Assembly: GCF_000768685.1 (NCBI RefSeq)
Contig: NZ_AVPK01000002.1
Location: 468,045 to 532,044, forward strand
DNA length: 64,000 nt
From: Knoellia subterranea KCTC 19937
Lineage (GTDB): Bacteria; Actinomycetota; Actinomycetes; Actinomycetales; Dermatophilaceae
Reading direction: 5' to 3'
The notes below the pieces were generated by a model. It was not told where the DNA came from and did not search any database. It saw only the letters and a list, made by a program, of their open reading frames with translations. Below are positions 36,992 through 46,400 of the stretch, one piece after another; the first letter of the stretch is position 1; each line of letters starts with the position of its first letter. The position numbers and the translations under genes are program-made.

Positions 36992-37833
36992 AGGCGGCAC
37001 GCGGCGATGTCGGTCACGAGGATGGCGCGCGCGCCCAACTCGTAGAGCTCGTCCATGACCCGGTTCGTCACCGTGCGAGGAACCATGGCCCGGACAGCCT
37101 TCCAGTCCGGGTTCTGCAGGCTCGACACGGTCGGCGACTCCAGCCCCGGCGTCACGGCGCAGGCGGCATCGACGAAGGCCGCCGGAACGTCGTAGTCGAG
37201 CATGACGTAGTGCCGCGCCGTGACGACACCGAGCATGCGGCGCCGGAGCACCTCGATGGCCGAGTCCTCGTGACTCCCATCGCGGCGGATGAGCACCGCC
37301 TCGCTGCGCAGGATCGGGTCGCCGAAGACCTCGAGGCCCTGACTGCGCAGGGTCGCGCCGGTCTCGACGACATCGGCGATGACGTCGGCGACACCGAGGG
37401 TGATGGCGGTCTCGACGGCGCCATCAAGTCGGACGACTTCCGCCTGCACACCGTGGTCGGCGAGGTGCTTCTCCACCAACCCGGGGTAGCTCGTCGCCAC
37501 TCGGCGACCACCGATGTCGGTGACGGTCGCAACATGACCGGGGCGGCCGGCATACCGGAACGTCGAACCGCCGAAGCCGAGCGTCATCACCTCGGTGGCG
37601 GCGCTGCCCGAGTCGAGCAGGAGGTCACGACCGGTGATGCCGCAGTCGACGGTGCCCGAACCGACGTAGACGGCGATGTCGCGCGGGCGGAGATAGAAGA
37701 GCTCGACGCCGTTGGCCTCGTCGTTGACGACGAGTTCCTTGGAGTCGCGGCGGGTGCGGTAGCCGGCCTCGCGCAGCATCTCGGCTGCCGGGTCGGCCAG
37801 GGATCCCTTGTTGGGAACGGCAATGCGAAGCAT
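36988..37833 (-). CDS. hisG: ATP phosphoribosyltransferase (long form)
   Basis: 281 residues; long-form enzyme with a C-terminal regulatory ACT-like domain (from about residue 205), so feedback by histidine is expected. It starts histidine synthesis by joining ATP and PRPP. The PRPP-site region ETGATLRSQGLEVFGDP and the N-terminal RIAVPNKGSLADPA are typical. ATG at 37833 is ten bases after the hisE stop. The two genes act one after the other in the pathway. Confidence 0.95.
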   Translation of the reverse strand: MLRIAVPNKGSLADPAAEMLREAGYRTRRDSKELVVNDEANGVELFYLRPRDIAVYVGSGTVDCGITGRDLLLDSGSAATEVMTLGFGGSTFRYAGRPGHVATVTDIGGRRVATSYPGLVEKHLADHGVQAEVVRLDGAVETAITLGVADVIADVVETGATLRSQGLEVFGDPILRSEAVLIRRDGSHEDSAIEVLRRRMLGVVTARHYVMLDYDVPAAFVDAACAVTPGLESPTVSSLQNPDWKAVRAMVPRTVTNRVMDELYELGARAILVTDIAACRL

Positions 37834-37843
37834 GGCTCGCCTC

Positions 37844-38107
37844 TCAGAGGTGGGCGTAGACGTCGTCGAGGGTCAGACCCTTGGCGACCATGAGGACCTG
37901 GAGGTGGTAGAGCAGCTGCGAGATCTCCTCGGCTGCTCGCTCGTCGCTCTCGTGCTCGGCGGCCATCCACACCTCGGCGGCCTCCTCGACGATCTTCTTG
38001 CCGATGGCATGCACGCCGGCGTCGAGCTGCGCCACCGTCCCGGATCCCTCCGGACGGGTCGCGGCCTTGTCGGTGAGCTCGGCGAACAGGGCGTCGAAGG
38101 TCTTCAC
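37844..38107 (-). CDS. hisE: Phosphoribosyl-ATP pyrophosphatase
   Basis: 87 residues, single-domain MazG-like all-alpha enzyme that removes pyrophosphate from phosphoribosyl-ATP, the second histidine step. [28 protein letters not shown] (in two parts, about 32-59) carries the EExxE and ExxD metal ligands. ATG at 38107. It lies between ribH and hisG, so histidine genes are transcribed with the riboflavin genes. It has the expected length of the family. Confidence 0.94.
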   Translation of the reverse strand: MKTFDALFAELTDKAATRPEGSGTVAQLDAGVHAIGKKIVEEAAEVWMAAEHESDERAAEEISQLLYHLQVLMVAKGLTLDDVYAHL

Positions 38108-38132
38108 GGCACCAATCGTACGAGGATGCGAC

Positions 38133-38618
38133 TCAGGCCCCGGACAGCGGACGAGGCGCGAGACCGGCCAGGGTCACGGCGGTCGAGACCGCGGCGAGTG
38201 CCGCCTCTGCGCCCTTGTCCTCGCTCGAGCCCTCCAGTCCGGCGCGGTCGAGGGCCTGCTCCTCCGTGTCGCAGGTGAGGACGCCGAAACCGACGGGGAC
38301 GCCCGTCCGGGTGCTCACGTCGGTGAGGCCGTGGGTGACGCCGCTGCAGACGTAGTCGAAGTGCGGGGTGCCGCCGCGGATGACCACGCCGAGCGCCACG
38401 AGGGCGTCGTGGGTCGGCGCGAGCCGCGCTGCGGCCACGGACAGCTCGACGGTGCCGGGAACCCGGATGACGGGCGCGTCCGGGATGCCGGCATCGGCGA
38501 GGGCGCGGACCGCACCGTCGATGAGTCCGTTCATGACGACGTCGTGCCAGGAGGCCGCGATGACCGCGACCCTGAGCCCGGTGCCGTCGACGTGAACCTC
38601 GGGTGCTCCTGCCTTCAT
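38133..38618 (-). CDS. ribH: 6,7-dimethyl-8-ribityllumazine synthase
   Basis: 161 residues. Condenses the pyrimidinedione with 3,4-dihydroxy-2-butanone 4-phosphate to form lumazine. Family motifs: [20 protein letters not shown] near the start, [26 protein letters not shown] with the catalytic histidine, and [20 protein letters not shown] at 38618 overlaps the ribBA stop (ATGA). It forms large cage-like assemblies in other bacteria. Confidence 0.96.
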   Translation of the reverse strand: MKAGAPEVHVDGTGLRVAVIAASWHDVVMNGLIDGAVRALADAGIPDAPVIRVPGTVELSVAAARLAPTHDALVALGVVIRGGTPHFDYVCSGVTHGLTDVSTRTGVPVGFGVLTCDTEEQALDRAGLEGSSEDKGAEAALAAVSTAVTLAGLAPRPLSGA

Positions 38619-39844
38619 GCGCTGGCCTCCGTGCTGTCGCTGGAATCGAGCACGAGGTCGTGCCCGAGTTTGTCGCGCTTGGTGCGCAGGTAAGCCGCGT
38701 TCGTCGCGACCGGCGCCACCTGGAGGCGCTCGATGGCGCTCACCTCGATGCCCGCGGCGGTGACGGCGGCGACCTTGTCGGGATTGTTGGTGAGCAACCG
38801 CACGGCGCCGACACCGAGGTCGTGGAGGATCGCCGTGGCCGCCGAGTAGTCCCGGGCGTCGACGGGCAGACCCAGCTCCTCCTGGGCGGCAACCGTGTCG
38901 ATTCCGGTGTCCTGCACGGCATACGCCGCCATCTTGTCCGCGAGTCCGACGCCGCGACCCTCGTGGCCGCGCACATAGACGACCACGCCGCCCTCGCGCG
39001 CCACGCGGGCCTGCGCCCGACGGAGCTGCGGGCCGCAGTCGCAGCGCGCAGATCCGAAGACATCGCCCGTGAGGCACTCGCTGTGGAGGCGGGCGAGGAC
39101 GGAGCCGTCACCGAGTCCGCGCGGGCTGACGAGAGCGAGGTGCTCGTCGCCGGTGAGCGTGTCGCGGTAGGCGTGCACCGTGAACGTCCCGTCCGGCGTC
39201 GGCAGCGTCGTCGTGGCGTGCCGGACCACGCGGTCGTGGCGCTGGCGGTGGGCGACGAGCTGCTCGATCGTGATGACCGGCAGGTCGTGCTCCTCGCCGA
39301 GCTCGAGGACCGCCGGGAGGCGCATCATCATGCCGTCGTCGTGGGTGAGCTCGGCGATGGCGCCGACGGGTGCCAGGCCGGCGAGGCGGCAGAGGTCGAC
39401 GGCCGCCTCGGTGTGTCCGCGGCGGGCCAGGACTCCCCCGTCGCGGGCGCGCAGCGGGACGACGTGGCCGGGGCGGACAAAGTCCGTGGCCGTGGCGGTC
39501 GCCTCGGCGAGGAGCCGCACGGTGTGGGCGCGGTCCGCGGCGCTGATGCCGGTCGTCACGCCCTCGGCCGCGTCGACCGTGATCGTGTATGCCGTCCGCA
39601 ACCGGTCCGCGTTGTCCCTCACCATGAGCGGGAGGTCGAGGCGGTCGGCAACCGCGTCGGGCATGGGGGCGCAGACGTATCCGCTGGAGTGGCGGATGGT
39701 CCACGCCATCCACTCGTCGGCGAGGGTCTGCGCGGCGAGGATGACGTCACCCTCGTTCTCACGGTCCTCGTCGTCCGTGACGAGCACCGGACGGCCGAGG
39801 CGCAGGGCCTCGAGGGCCTCGTCGATGGTGGACAGCTCGGTCAT
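38615..39844 (-). CDS. ribBA: Bifunctional DHBP synthase / GTP cyclohydrolase II
   Basis: 409 residues. The N-terminal RibB domain has the acidic metal loop [17 protein letters not shown] and makes dihydroxybutanone phosphate from ribulose 5-phosphate; the C-terminal RibA domain has the zinc cysteines in [20 protein letters not shown] and the arginine loop [11 protein letters not shown], and opens GTP. Both committed inputs of riboflavin are therefore made by one protein. Start ATG at 39844 overlaps the ribM stop (ATGA). An Asp/Ser-rich short tail ends the protein. Confidence 0.95.
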   Translation of the reverse strand: MTELSTIDEALEALRLGRPVLVTDDEDRENEGDVILAAQTLADEWMAWTIRHSSGYVCAPMPDAVADRLDLPLMVRDNADRLRTAYTITVDAAEGVTTGISAADRAHTVRLLAEATATATDFVRPGHVVPLRARDGGVLARRGHTEAAVDLCRLAGLAPVGAIAELTHDDGMMMRLPAVLELGEEHDLPVITIEQLVAHRQRHDRVVRHATTTLPTPDGTFTVHAYRDTLTGDEHLALVSPRGLGDGSVLARLHSECLTGDVFGSARCDCGPQLRRAQARVAREGGVVVYVRGHEGRGVGLADKMAAYAVQDTGIDTVAAQEELGLPVDARDYSAATAILHDLGVGAVRLLTNNPDKVAAVTAAGIEVSAIERLQVAPVATNAAYLRTKRDKLGHDLVLDSSDSTEASA

Positions 39845-40545
39845 GAGATCGCCTCCGTCACCTCGGGCTGCAGGTCCCGCTCCTCACGGGAGGCCTTGAG
39901 CCACACCGTGAAGCCGTACAGGACCAGGGCGCCGTACACGACGAAGAGAATCGCGGTCGGGTAATAGCCCGAGTGCCAGAGGAGCGGCACGCCGACGAGG
40001 TCGACGGCGATCCACATGAGCCAGAAGTCGTTCCAGCCGCGGGCCATCGCATAGGTCGCGAGCATCGAGCCGACGAAGATCCAGGCGTCGCACCAGAAGT
40101 ACCAGCGCGGGGCGGGCCAACTCGCACCGATGACCGCGAAAACCCACTGCGTGAGCAGGACACCAGCCACGGCCACGAGGAGGTATCCGACGCGCTCGCG
40201 GGCTGTCGCCCACCGCGGAGTGATGGCGTGACCGCTGGCGTCCCGCCTCGCCTTGCGGTGCTCGTTCCAGCGCCACCATCCGTAGATGCTCGTGATGATG
40301 AAGAAGACCTGACGACCCGCCTGCCCGAAGAGGGGCTGTTGGGCCTCCGCGTCGAACGTGGCCGCGATGAAGACCGTGAAGAGCAGGACATTGCCGACGA
40401 TGCCGATCGGCCAGGCCCAGACGCGACGACGCATGCCACCGATTGCCGAGGCGAAGCCGAAGGCGTTGCCGACGATCTCGCGCCACGCAATCTCATGCCC
40501 ACCGATGGTCAGGTGCGCGTCGTAGAGCCATTCGAGAATATTCAT
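39841..40545 (-). CDS. ribM: PnuC-family riboflavin transporter (RibM/PnuX type)
   Basis: 234 residues with about seven membrane helices. It belongs to the PnuC family by REIVGNAFGFASAIGGM, a WGWWRW-like segment (YGWWRWNEHRK) and the end DLVGVPLLWHSGYYPTAIL. Within that family, members lying in FMN-riboswitch rib operons of Corynebacterium and Streptomyces (PnuX/RibM) import riboflavin rather than nicotinamide riboside; the WIFVGSMLA and ARGWNDFW motifs resemble those proteins. Riboswitch control and its place between ribE and ribBA support riboflavin as substrate. Both ends overlap neighbours by ATGA. Confidence 0.85.
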   Translation of the reverse strand: MNILEWLYDAHLTIGGHEIAWREIVGNAFGFASAIGGMRRRVWAWPIGIVGNVLLFTVFIAATFDAEAQQPLFGQAGRQVFFIITSIYGWWRWNEHRKARRDASGHAITPRWATARERVGYLLVAVAGVLLTQWVFAVIGASWPAPRWYFWCDAWIFVGSMLATYAMARGWNDFWLMWIAVDLVGVPLLWHSGYYPTAILFVVYGALVLYGFTVWLKASREERDLQPEVTEAIS

Positions 40546-41204
40546 GCGGGAACCTCCGAGGTGGCAGGGGTAGTGAGGTCTGCTGGGGCGGTGGAGTCGG
40601 CAAGCGTGCTGCGGCCGATGAGAAGCCGCTCGACGTACTTCGCGAGCACGTCGACCTCGAGGTTGACCGTGTCGCCGACCGCGCGGGCGCCGAGCGTCGT
40701 GAGGGCCAGGGTCGTGGGGATCAGGGAGACCGAAAAGGTCGTGTCCGTGACGGCCGAGACCGTGAGGCTGACTCCGTCGACGGTGATCGAGCCCTTCTCG
40801 ACGACGTAGCGCGCCAACTCGGCGGGAAGGGTGAAGGTGACGACCTCCCACCGGTCTCCCGGCTGCCGCTCGACCACGGTCGCGGTGCCGTCGACGTGGC
40901 CCTGGACGATGTGACCGCCGAACCGCGCCGACGCCGCCATGGCGCGCTCGAGATTGACCGGCGCGCCGGCCTCGAGGTCGCCAAGACCGCTGCGGGACAA
41001 CGTCTCCGCCATGACGTCGACGGTGAACCATCCCTGCTCGGCGTCGTGCTCGACCACCGTGAGACAGACGCCGTTGACGGCGATGGACGCCCCGTGGATG
41101 GCGTCGCTCGTGACGAGCGGGCCGTGGAGCGTGAGCCGCGCCGACTCGGTGCCGTGGTCGATCGTGTCGACCCGGCCGAGTTCTTCGACGATGCCGGTGA
41201 ACAT
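40542..41204 (-). CDS. ribE: Riboflavin synthase alpha chain
   Basis: 220 residues, two repeated lumazine-binding barrels. MFTGIVEELG opens the first; GVCLTVV and GVSLTV are the matching cores of the two halves, and GGHIVQGHVDGTA lies at the junction. Two lumazine molecules are turned into riboflavin and a pyrimidine. The last ~20 residues (Ala/Thr/Pro-rich) are extra. Its ATG shares one base with the ribD stop (TGATG). In some schemes this gene is called ribC. Confidence 0.95.
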   Translation of the reverse strand: MFTGIVEELGRVDTIDHGTESARLTLHGPLVTSDAIHGASIAVNGVCLTVVEHDAEQGWFTVDVMAETLSRSGLGDLEAGAPVNLERAMAASARFGGHIVQGHVDGTATVVERQPGDRWEVVTFTLPAELARYVVEKGSITVDGVSLTVSAVTDTTFSVSLIPTTLALTTLGARAVGDTVNLEVDVLAKYVERLLIGRSTLADSTAPADLTTPATSEVPA

Positions 41205-42229
41205 CAGTGGTCCTCCTCGAGGATGGCGGTGATGCGGATGTCGTGGCCGATGATGCGGGTGTCCGTGGGTTCGAGACGGAGCGCGTCGGAGATGGTCGTG
41301 ATGCCGAGGTCGCTCACCGACTGACGTCCACGCCCGAGCAGGACGGGCGCGACATAGGCGACGATCTCGTTGACAAGTCCGTCGGCCATGAACGCCGCGG
41401 CGAGCGTCGGCCCGCCCTCGAGCCAGACGTGGTGGATCTCGCGCTCGCCGAGGTGGGCGAGGACCTCACGCGGGCTACGAGTGCGCAGATGGATGGTCTC
41501 GGCCGAGTCGTCGAAGACGCGCGCATCGACCGGCAGGTCTCGCTGACCCACGACGACGCGCAGCGGCTGCCGGTCGTGCAGGGTGCCGTCGCGGTGCCGG
41601 GCAGTGAGCTGGGGGTTGTCGGTGAGCGCCGTTCCGGTGCCGACGACGATCGCACCGCAACGAGCGCGCTGGTCGTGGACATCGGCACGCGCGTCCTCGC
41701 CGGTGATCCACTGGCTCGTACCGTCGGCGGCGGCGCTGCGGCCGTCGAGCGTCGTCGCGAGCTTCCACGTCACCCATGGCCGTCCCGTGCGCACGCGGTG
41801 GAGCCAGGTCCGGTTGAGCTCACGCGCTTCGGTCTCGAGCAGCCCGGACTCGACGCCGATGCCCTGCTCGGCCAGCCACGCACCTCCGCCGGCGGCGGCA
41901 GCGTTGGGGTCGCGGACGGCATACACGACGCGGGAAACGCCAGCAGCCGCGAGGGCGCGCGAACACGGATCGGTGCGCCCGGTGTGGTGGCACGGTTCGA
42001 GCGTGACGTATGCCGTAGCGCCCTTCGCGCGGTCGCCTGCGGCTGCCAGCGCGGCAGCCTCTGCGTGCGGCGTGCCTGCGCCGAGGTGCCAGCCCTCCGC
42101 GACCAGGGCGCCGTCGGCGTCGACGAGGACGCACCCGACGCGGGGGTTCGCGTCGGCTTCGGGGCCGTTCGTGGCCACGACCAGAGCGCGCAGCATCCAC
42201 TGCTCGTCGGTCGTGCGTGTGTCCTGCAT
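41204..42229 (-). CDS. ribD: Bifunctional riboflavin deaminase/reductase
   Basis: 341 residues. The N-terminal deaminase has the zinc site HAEAAAL (HAE) and PCHHTGRTDPC (PCxxxxxxxxC); the C-terminal reductase has VTWKLATTLDGRSA and GTGTALTDNPQLTAR for NADPH, and LEGGPTLAAAF. It carries out two steps after GTP opening. ATG at 42229 is 125 bases downstream of the FMN aptamer, so it is the first gene of the riboswitch-controlled operon. Upstream in-frame extension enters the aptamer region and is not coding. Confidence 0.95.
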   Translation of the reverse strand: MQDTRTTDEQWMLRALVVATNGPEADANPRVGCVLVDADGALVAEGWHLGAGTPHAEAAALAAAGDRAKGATAYVTLEPCHHTGRTDPCSRALAAAGVSRVVYAVRDPNAAAAGGGAWLAEQGIGVESGLLETEARELNRTWLHRVRTGRPWVTWKLATTLDGRSAAADGTSQWITGEDARADVHDQRARCGAIVVGTGTALTDNPQLTARHRDGTLHDRQPLRVVVGQRDLPVDARVFDDSAETIHLRTRSPREVLAHLGEREIHHVWLEGGPTLAAAFMADGLVNEIVAYVAPVLLGRGRQSVSDLGITTISDALRLEPTDTRIIGHDIRITAILEEDH

Positions 42230-42560
42230 GCGTCCTGCCCTCGTGCTCGAGACCTGTCGGTCGAGCTCCGGGGGACGTGCGGAGCGGCTGGGTGCAGAGC
42301 CGCCGCCACGGCTGCGTGACGTCGGATGGCACGACCCCTGAGGGTCCCGCTGTCGCGTGCTGCCTACCATCCGGACTTTCACCGTCGGTCTGGGAGTTCC
42401 ACCCAGTCAACCGGCCGCTGGCTGCGGTCGGGTCGCGGACTGTCACCGCCGGTTCGGAATTACACCGACCCCGGAGCACGTCAGGGCCAGTATGCCGCAG
42501 CCACCCCGCCTCGCCGAACCTCTGTCCACCGTGACGTCCCCCACTGGACCTGTTGCATCA
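42230..42560. other. 331-base gap: ribD leader, FMN aptamer and 3' end of preceding unit
   Basis: Besides the FMN aptamer at 42355-42480, this gap contains the ribD leader (42230-42354) and 80 bases after it (42481-42560) that must hold the rib promoter and the end of the pentapeptide gene's transcript. One GTATGCCG octamer lies at 42490-42497. I see no further gene. Confidence 0.6.
42355..42480 (-). promoter_or_regulatory. FMN riboswitch (RFN element) before ribD
   Basis: Read on the minus strand, the conserved core is clear: CGGGGTCGGTGTAATTCC, ACCGGCGGTGACAGTCC, GACTGGGTGGAACTCCCA, GACCGACGGTGAAAGTCC, and GGATGGTAGGCAGCACG, with outer stem CGTGCT/AGCACG. FMN binding should lower expression of ribD-ribE-ribM-ribBA-ribH and the downstream his genes. 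The 125 bases between aptamer and ribD hold only a weak hairpin (GACCC/GGGTC at 42333-42346) and a CGTGCC that could compete for the closing stem; no U-tract follows, so control may act on translation or by Rho. Confidence 0.95.
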
Positions 42561-43124
42561 CTACGTGAACTGCACGCCGAAGACGTCGAGGAGGCCGGGG
42601 GCGGCATCGAGGTCGAGGCGGGCTCCCTTGACGCGGTTCTCGCGAGGGTCGAGCGAGAGGGCGCGGGTCCCCCGCAGGTCGGCGTCGCGCAGGTCGGTCC
42701 CGACGAACCGAGCCCCGGCGAGACTCGAACCACCGAGGTCGGCCCGGCGCAGCTCGGCCTCGGTGAAGTCGACGTCGGTGAGGTCGCAGTCGCGGAAGGT
42801 GAAGCCGGAGAGGTCCATGCCCGCGAAGGTCGCACCGTCGAGTCGGCAGCGCTCGAAGCGCAGCGGCTGGGCCAGCAGCGACCCGGCGGCGGTGGCTGTC
42901 CAGTTGAGGGCGAGCATCTTGCATCCCACGAACGTGCAGTCTACGAACCGCGTGTCGGTGAGGATGGCCATCGACAGGTTGCACCCCGTGAAGGTCACCT
43001 CTTCGAACGTGCAGCCCACGAGCTTCGCGGACTCCCACGTGAGCCCTTCGAGGTCGGTCGCAACGACCTCTCGACCGCGCAGGGTCTCCCCCGGCACGAG
43101 CGACGCCAGCGGCGCGACGGCCAT
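42561..43124 (-). CDS. Pentapeptide-repeat protein
   Basis: 187 residues. From about residue 30 to 165 the sequence follows the A(D/N)LxX pattern, for example CTFEEVTFTGCNLSMAILTD and FRDCDLTDVDFTEAELRRAD, giving a right-handed quadrilateral beta helix of roughly 25 repeats. Such proteins often mimic DNA and may protect gyrase, but most have no known role. The ATG at 43124 follows the rpe stop by two bases, so it is the last gene of the metK-to-rpe direction and lies just before the rib leader. No cysteine or signal peptide is seen. Confidence 0.85.
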   Translation of the reverse strand: MAVAPLASLVPGETLRGREVVATDLEGLTWESAKLVGCTFEEVTFTGCNLSMAILTDTRFVDCTFVGCKMLALNWTATAAGSLLAQPLRFERCRLDGATFAGMDLSGFTFRDCDLTDVDFTEAELRRADLGGSSLAGARFVGTDLRDADLRGTRALSLDPRENRVKGARLDLDAAPGLLDVFGVQFT

Positions 43125-43126
43125 CG

Positions 43127-43792
43127 TCAGTGCGCGTGCTGCGTTGCGAGAGAACGGAGTTCGTCGATCGCGGCCGCCGCGGACTCGGCACCGTAGACCG
43201 CCGACCCAGCGACGAACACGTCGGCCCCTGCCTCGGCGCACTGCTCGATCGTCGTGGCCGACACTCCCCCGTCGACCTGCACCCAGACGTCGCCACCGTG
43301 CCGCGCCACGGCCTCACGGACGGCGCGGACCTTGGGCATCTGGTCGGCCATGAACGACTGCCCGCCGAACCCGGGCTCGACCGTCATGACGAGCACCATG
43401 TCGAGCTCAGGAAGCAGCTCCTCGTAGGGCTCCCAGGCGGTCCCCGGCTTGATCGCCATCCCGGCCCGCGCGCCGGCCGAACGCAGGGCCCGAGCCAGGG
43501 TGCGCGGGTCGCGCGCCGCCTCGACGTGGAAGGTCACGGATTGCGCCCCCGCCTCGGCGTAGGCCGGCGCCCACCGGTCCGGGTCCTCGATCATGAGGTG
43601 GCAGTCGAGCGGGATCGGCGAGACCTTGAGCAGCGCCTCGACGATCGGCAACCCGAGGGTGAGGTTCGGGACGAAGTGGTTGTCCATGACATCGACGTGC
43701 GCCCAGTCGGCGTTCTTGATCGCGTCCAGCTCGGACTGGAGGTTGGCGAAGTCGGCGGAGAGGATCGACGGTGAGATCTGCACGGCGCTCAC
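43127..43792 (-). CDS. rpe: Ribulose-phosphate 3-epimerase
   Basis: 221 residues, TIM barrel interconverting ribulose 5-phosphate and xylulose 5-phosphate. The metal-binding motif [15 protein letters not shown] (Asp and His ligands) and [14 protein letters not shown] are intact; [11 protein letters not shown] is the second aspartate loop. GTG start at 43792. It supplies ribulose 5-phosphate, which ribBA uses, consistent with the neighbouring rib genes. Gap to rsmB is 27 bases. Confidence 0.95.
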   Translation of the reverse strand: MSAVQISPSILSADFANLQSELDAIKNADWAHVDVMDNHFVPNLTLGLPIVEALLKVSPIPLDCHLMIEDPDRWAPAYAEAGAQSVTFHVEAARDPRTLARALRSAGARAGMAIKPGTAWEPYEELLPELDMVLVMTVEPGFGGQSFMADQMPKVRAVREAVARHGGDVWVQVDGGVSATTIEQCAEAGADVFVAGSAVYGAESAAAAIDELRSLATQHAH

Positions 43793-43819
43793 CCTATCGA
43801 CGCCACCCGCCGCGTCCGG

Positions 43820-45400
43820 TCAGGCCTTCTTGCGCAGCAGGGTGAAGAACATCGCGTCGGTGCCGTGCACGTGCGGCCACAGCTGCACCTCGGGTCCATC
43901 GCCGAGATCGTGGAGCACCTCACCGGACGCGTCGCGGAAGAACTCGCGAGCGTCGATGACCTCGATGTCGTCGCGCTTCTTGAGGACGTCGCGCACGACG
44001 AACGTCGTCTCGGCCGGGTGCGGGCTGCACGTCGCGTAGCCGACGAGACCTCCCGGCGCCACCGCGTCCAGCGCGCTGCGCAGCAGGTCGCGCTGGAGTG
44101 GTCCGAGCTGGGCGAGGTCGCTCGGCTGGCGGCGCCACCGTGCCTCGGGTCGGCGGCGCAGCGCGCCGAGGCCCGTGCAGGGCGCATCGACGAGAACGCG
44201 TCCGTATGCCGCGGGCTCGCCTTCCCCGACCTCGCGACCATCCGCGGTGCGCACCTCCACGGAGGCGCCCGCCTCGGCGGCGCGTGCCATCACGGGTTCG
44301 AGCGTGGAGCGGACGAGGTCGGCACGGTGCTCGCTCACCTCGACGGCCACGAGATCCGCGCCGGACTGCACGGCGAGGGCGCCGAGGACGCCACTCTTGC
44401 CGCCGGGGCCGGCACACAGGTCGAGCCATCGGTCCGGAACGCCCTCGGCAACGGGCGCCGCCGCGAGGGCAGCGGCGAGCAGCTGGGAGCCTTCGTCCTG
44501 CACGGCGGCGCGCCGCTCCCGGATCGCGGGGATCGCGCCCGGGTCCCCGTGGTCCAGCACGGCGCCGAACGGCGAGGTCGGGCTCGCCGTGGCGCCCGAC
44601 GCGACGAGCTCGCCGACGCTCGACAACCCTGGGCGCGCCACGAGGCTCACCTTGGCCGGGGTGTTGTCGCTCTCGAGGAGCGCACGCAGCTCCCCCGACA
44701 CGGTTCCGGTCGTGGCACGGCCGTGGCCGAGCAGGGCTCCGCGCAGGGCGCTCACGACCCACTCGGGGTGGGAGAACTCGGTGGCCAGGGCCGCCGTGGA
44801 CCCATCGTTGGGGACGACGATGGCCTGCCACTCGTCGCGGGTCTTCTCGCTGACCCGGCGCATGACGGCGTTGACGAAGCCGCTGGCCCCGGCTCCACTG
44901 ACGGTCCGGGCGAGGCCGACCGTCTGGTCCGCGGCCGCGTGGGTGGCAACCCGCATGCCGAGCAGCTGGTGGGCACCCAGGCGCAGCACGTCGAGCACTC
45001 CCGGGTCGATCTTGCTCGTCGGCCGGGCGGCAGCCTCGGCGATGACGGCGTCGTAGAAGCCCTGCATCCGCAGCGTGCCGAAGCCGAGCTCGGTCGCGAA
45101 GGCGGCATCCCGGGCGTCGAGCCGGTGGCGTCGGATGATCGAGGGGAACTCGAGGTTGGCGTAGGCGCCATCGGCGACAGCTCGCAGCAGCGTGTAGGCA
45201 GCGAACCGGGCCGGCTCGGCCTGCTTGGACCGGTCACTCGGCCGCTGGCGCGAGCGCTGCTGACCTCCGGGCGCGGACGCGCGGGAGCCGGAGCCCCGTG
45301 AACCGGAACTCCGCGAGTCCGAGCCGCGTGGCCCGGCGCCACGCGATCCTGAGCCGCGCTGTGGGCGGCCGGGCTGGCGGGAGTTGTCCGAGGCAGGCAT
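43820..45400 (-). CDS. rsmB: 16S rRNA (cytosine-967-C5) methyltransferase
   Basis: 526 residues, longer than usual because of a ~60-residue N-terminal tail made almost only of Gly, Ser and Arg (GSRGAGPRGSDSRS and similar). Residues ~65-200 are the NusB-like domain; the methyltransferase part has the SAM loop LDLCAGPGGKSG, the catalytic cysteine in DAPCTGLGALRRRPEARW and the second cysteine in YATCSPHPAET. It methylates C967 of 16S rRNA. The R/G-rich tail may bind RNA. Its ATG shares one base with the fmt stop (TGATG). Confidence 0.93.
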   Translation of the reverse strand: MPASDNSRQPGRPQRGSGSRGAGPRGSDSRSSGSRGSGSRASAPGGQQRSRQRPSDRSKQAEPARFAAYTLLRAVADGAYANLEFPSIIRRHRLDARDAAFATELGFGTLRMQGFYDAVIAEAAARPTSKIDPGVLDVLRLGAHQLLGMRVATHAAADQTVGLARTVSGAGASGFVNAVMRRVSEKTRDEWQAIVVPNDGSTAALATEFSHPEWVVSALRGALLGHGRATTGTVSGELRALLESDNTPAKVSLVARPGLSSVGELVASGATASPTSPFGAVLDHGDPGAIPAIRERRAAVQDEGSQLLAAALAAAPVAEGVPDRWLDLCAGPGGKSGVLGALAVQSGADLVAVEVSEHRADLVRSTLEPVMARAAEAGASVEVRTADGREVGEGEPAAYGRVLVDAPCTGLGALRRRPEARWRRQPSDLAQLGPLQRDLLRSALDAVAPGGLVGYATCSPHPAETTFVVRDVLKKRDDIEVIDAREFFRDASGEVLHDLGDGPEVQLWPHVHGTDAMFFTLLRKKA

Positions 45401-46368
45401 CAGGTCAGCGTAGTGGCGCGACCGAGCGCCTCGTCCACACCGATGCGGACGCCGCGGGCCCAGTCGGCCGCCGACATGGCCTTCTTTCCCTGGGGGCGCA
45501 CCTCACCGAGCGTCACCGCTCCGGCGGCCGTACCGACGTGGACGGCCTTCTTCGTCGCGTGGATCTCGCCGGGCGCGAGCGCCTCGTCGGTCTCGCGTCC
45601 GCTGAGGGCGTCGCCCGCAGCAGCACGCACGGGACCGAGACCGAGCCGCTCACCACGGAACGTCGTCCACGCGCCGGGCGCGGGGGTGCACCCGCGCACC
45701 TGGCGCGACACGGCATACGCCGGTCTGTTCCAGTCCACCTCGGCATCAGCGGTGGTGAGCTTCGCCGCGTGCGAGACGCCCTCGGCAGGCTGCGCCACGG
45801 GTGTCAGTCGGCCGCTCTCGAGGCCGTCCATCGTCGCGACGAGAAGGCCGGCGCCGGCGTGGGCGAGGCGGTCGAGCAGCGTCCCCGACGTGTCGTCGGG
45901 TCGGATGGTCTCGGTCATGGTGCCGAGGACGGGACCCGTGTCGAGCCCCTCCTCGATGACGAACGTCGATGCGCCGGTCGTCTCGTCGCCGGCCATGATG
46001 GCTCGCTGGACGGGGGCCGCGCCGCGCCAGGCCGGGAGCAGCGAGAAGTGCAGGTTGATCCACCCGTGGGTCGGGATGTCGAGAACCTCACGCGGCAGCA
46101 GCGCGCCGTAGGCCACGACGGGGCAGGCATCTGGAGCGATCTCTCGCAGCCGCTGCTGGAACTCCGGGTCACGCGGTGTCGTCGGGGTGAGGACCTCGAT
46201 GCCGTGCTCGAGGGCAACCACCTTGACCGGCGACGGGTGCAGGGTACGACCGCGACCCGCGCGAGCGTCGGGGCGGGTCACCAGCGCGACGACCTCGTGC
46301 GGGCTCGCGAGCAGCGCCTCGAGGGCGGGCGCTGCGGTGTCTGGGGTGCCGGCGAAGACCAGCCTCAT
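45400..46368 (-). CDS. fmt: Methionyl-tRNA formyltransferase
   Basis: 322 residues. Formylates initiator Met-tRNA using 10-formyl-tetrahydrofolate. The formyl-donor motif [21 protein letters not shown] (about 108-127) holds the catalytic Asn and His, and the Asp is in GLDTGPVLG. The C-terminal OB-like domain runs from about 200. [12 protein letters not shown] is the typical opening. ATG at 46368. The order priA-(hydrolase)-fmt-rsmB-rpe is the common actinobacterial one with one extra gene. Confidence 0.95.
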   Translation of the reverse strand: MRLVFAGTPDTAAPALEALLASPHEVVALVTRPDARAGRGRTLHPSPVKVVALEHGIEVLTPTTPRDPEFQQRLREIAPDACPVVAYGALLPREVLDIPTHGWINLHFSLLPAWRGAAPVQRAIMAGDETTGASTFVIEEGLDTGPVLGTMTETIRPDDTSGTLLDRLAHAGAGLLVATMDGLESGRLTPVAQPAEGVSHAAKLTTADAEVDWNRPAYAVSRQVRGCTPAPGAWTTFRGERLGLGPVRAAAGDALSGRETDEALAPGEIHATKKAVHVGTAAGAVTLGEVRPQGKKAMSAADWARGVRIGVDEALGRATTLT

Positions 46369-46400
46369 CGGGTGTGGTTCCGGTTCGTCACGCGCCCAGT

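Noticed and set aside
42330..42350. Rho-independent terminator in the FMN riboswitch platform
   Set aside because: The stem has only five pairs and no U-run follows.
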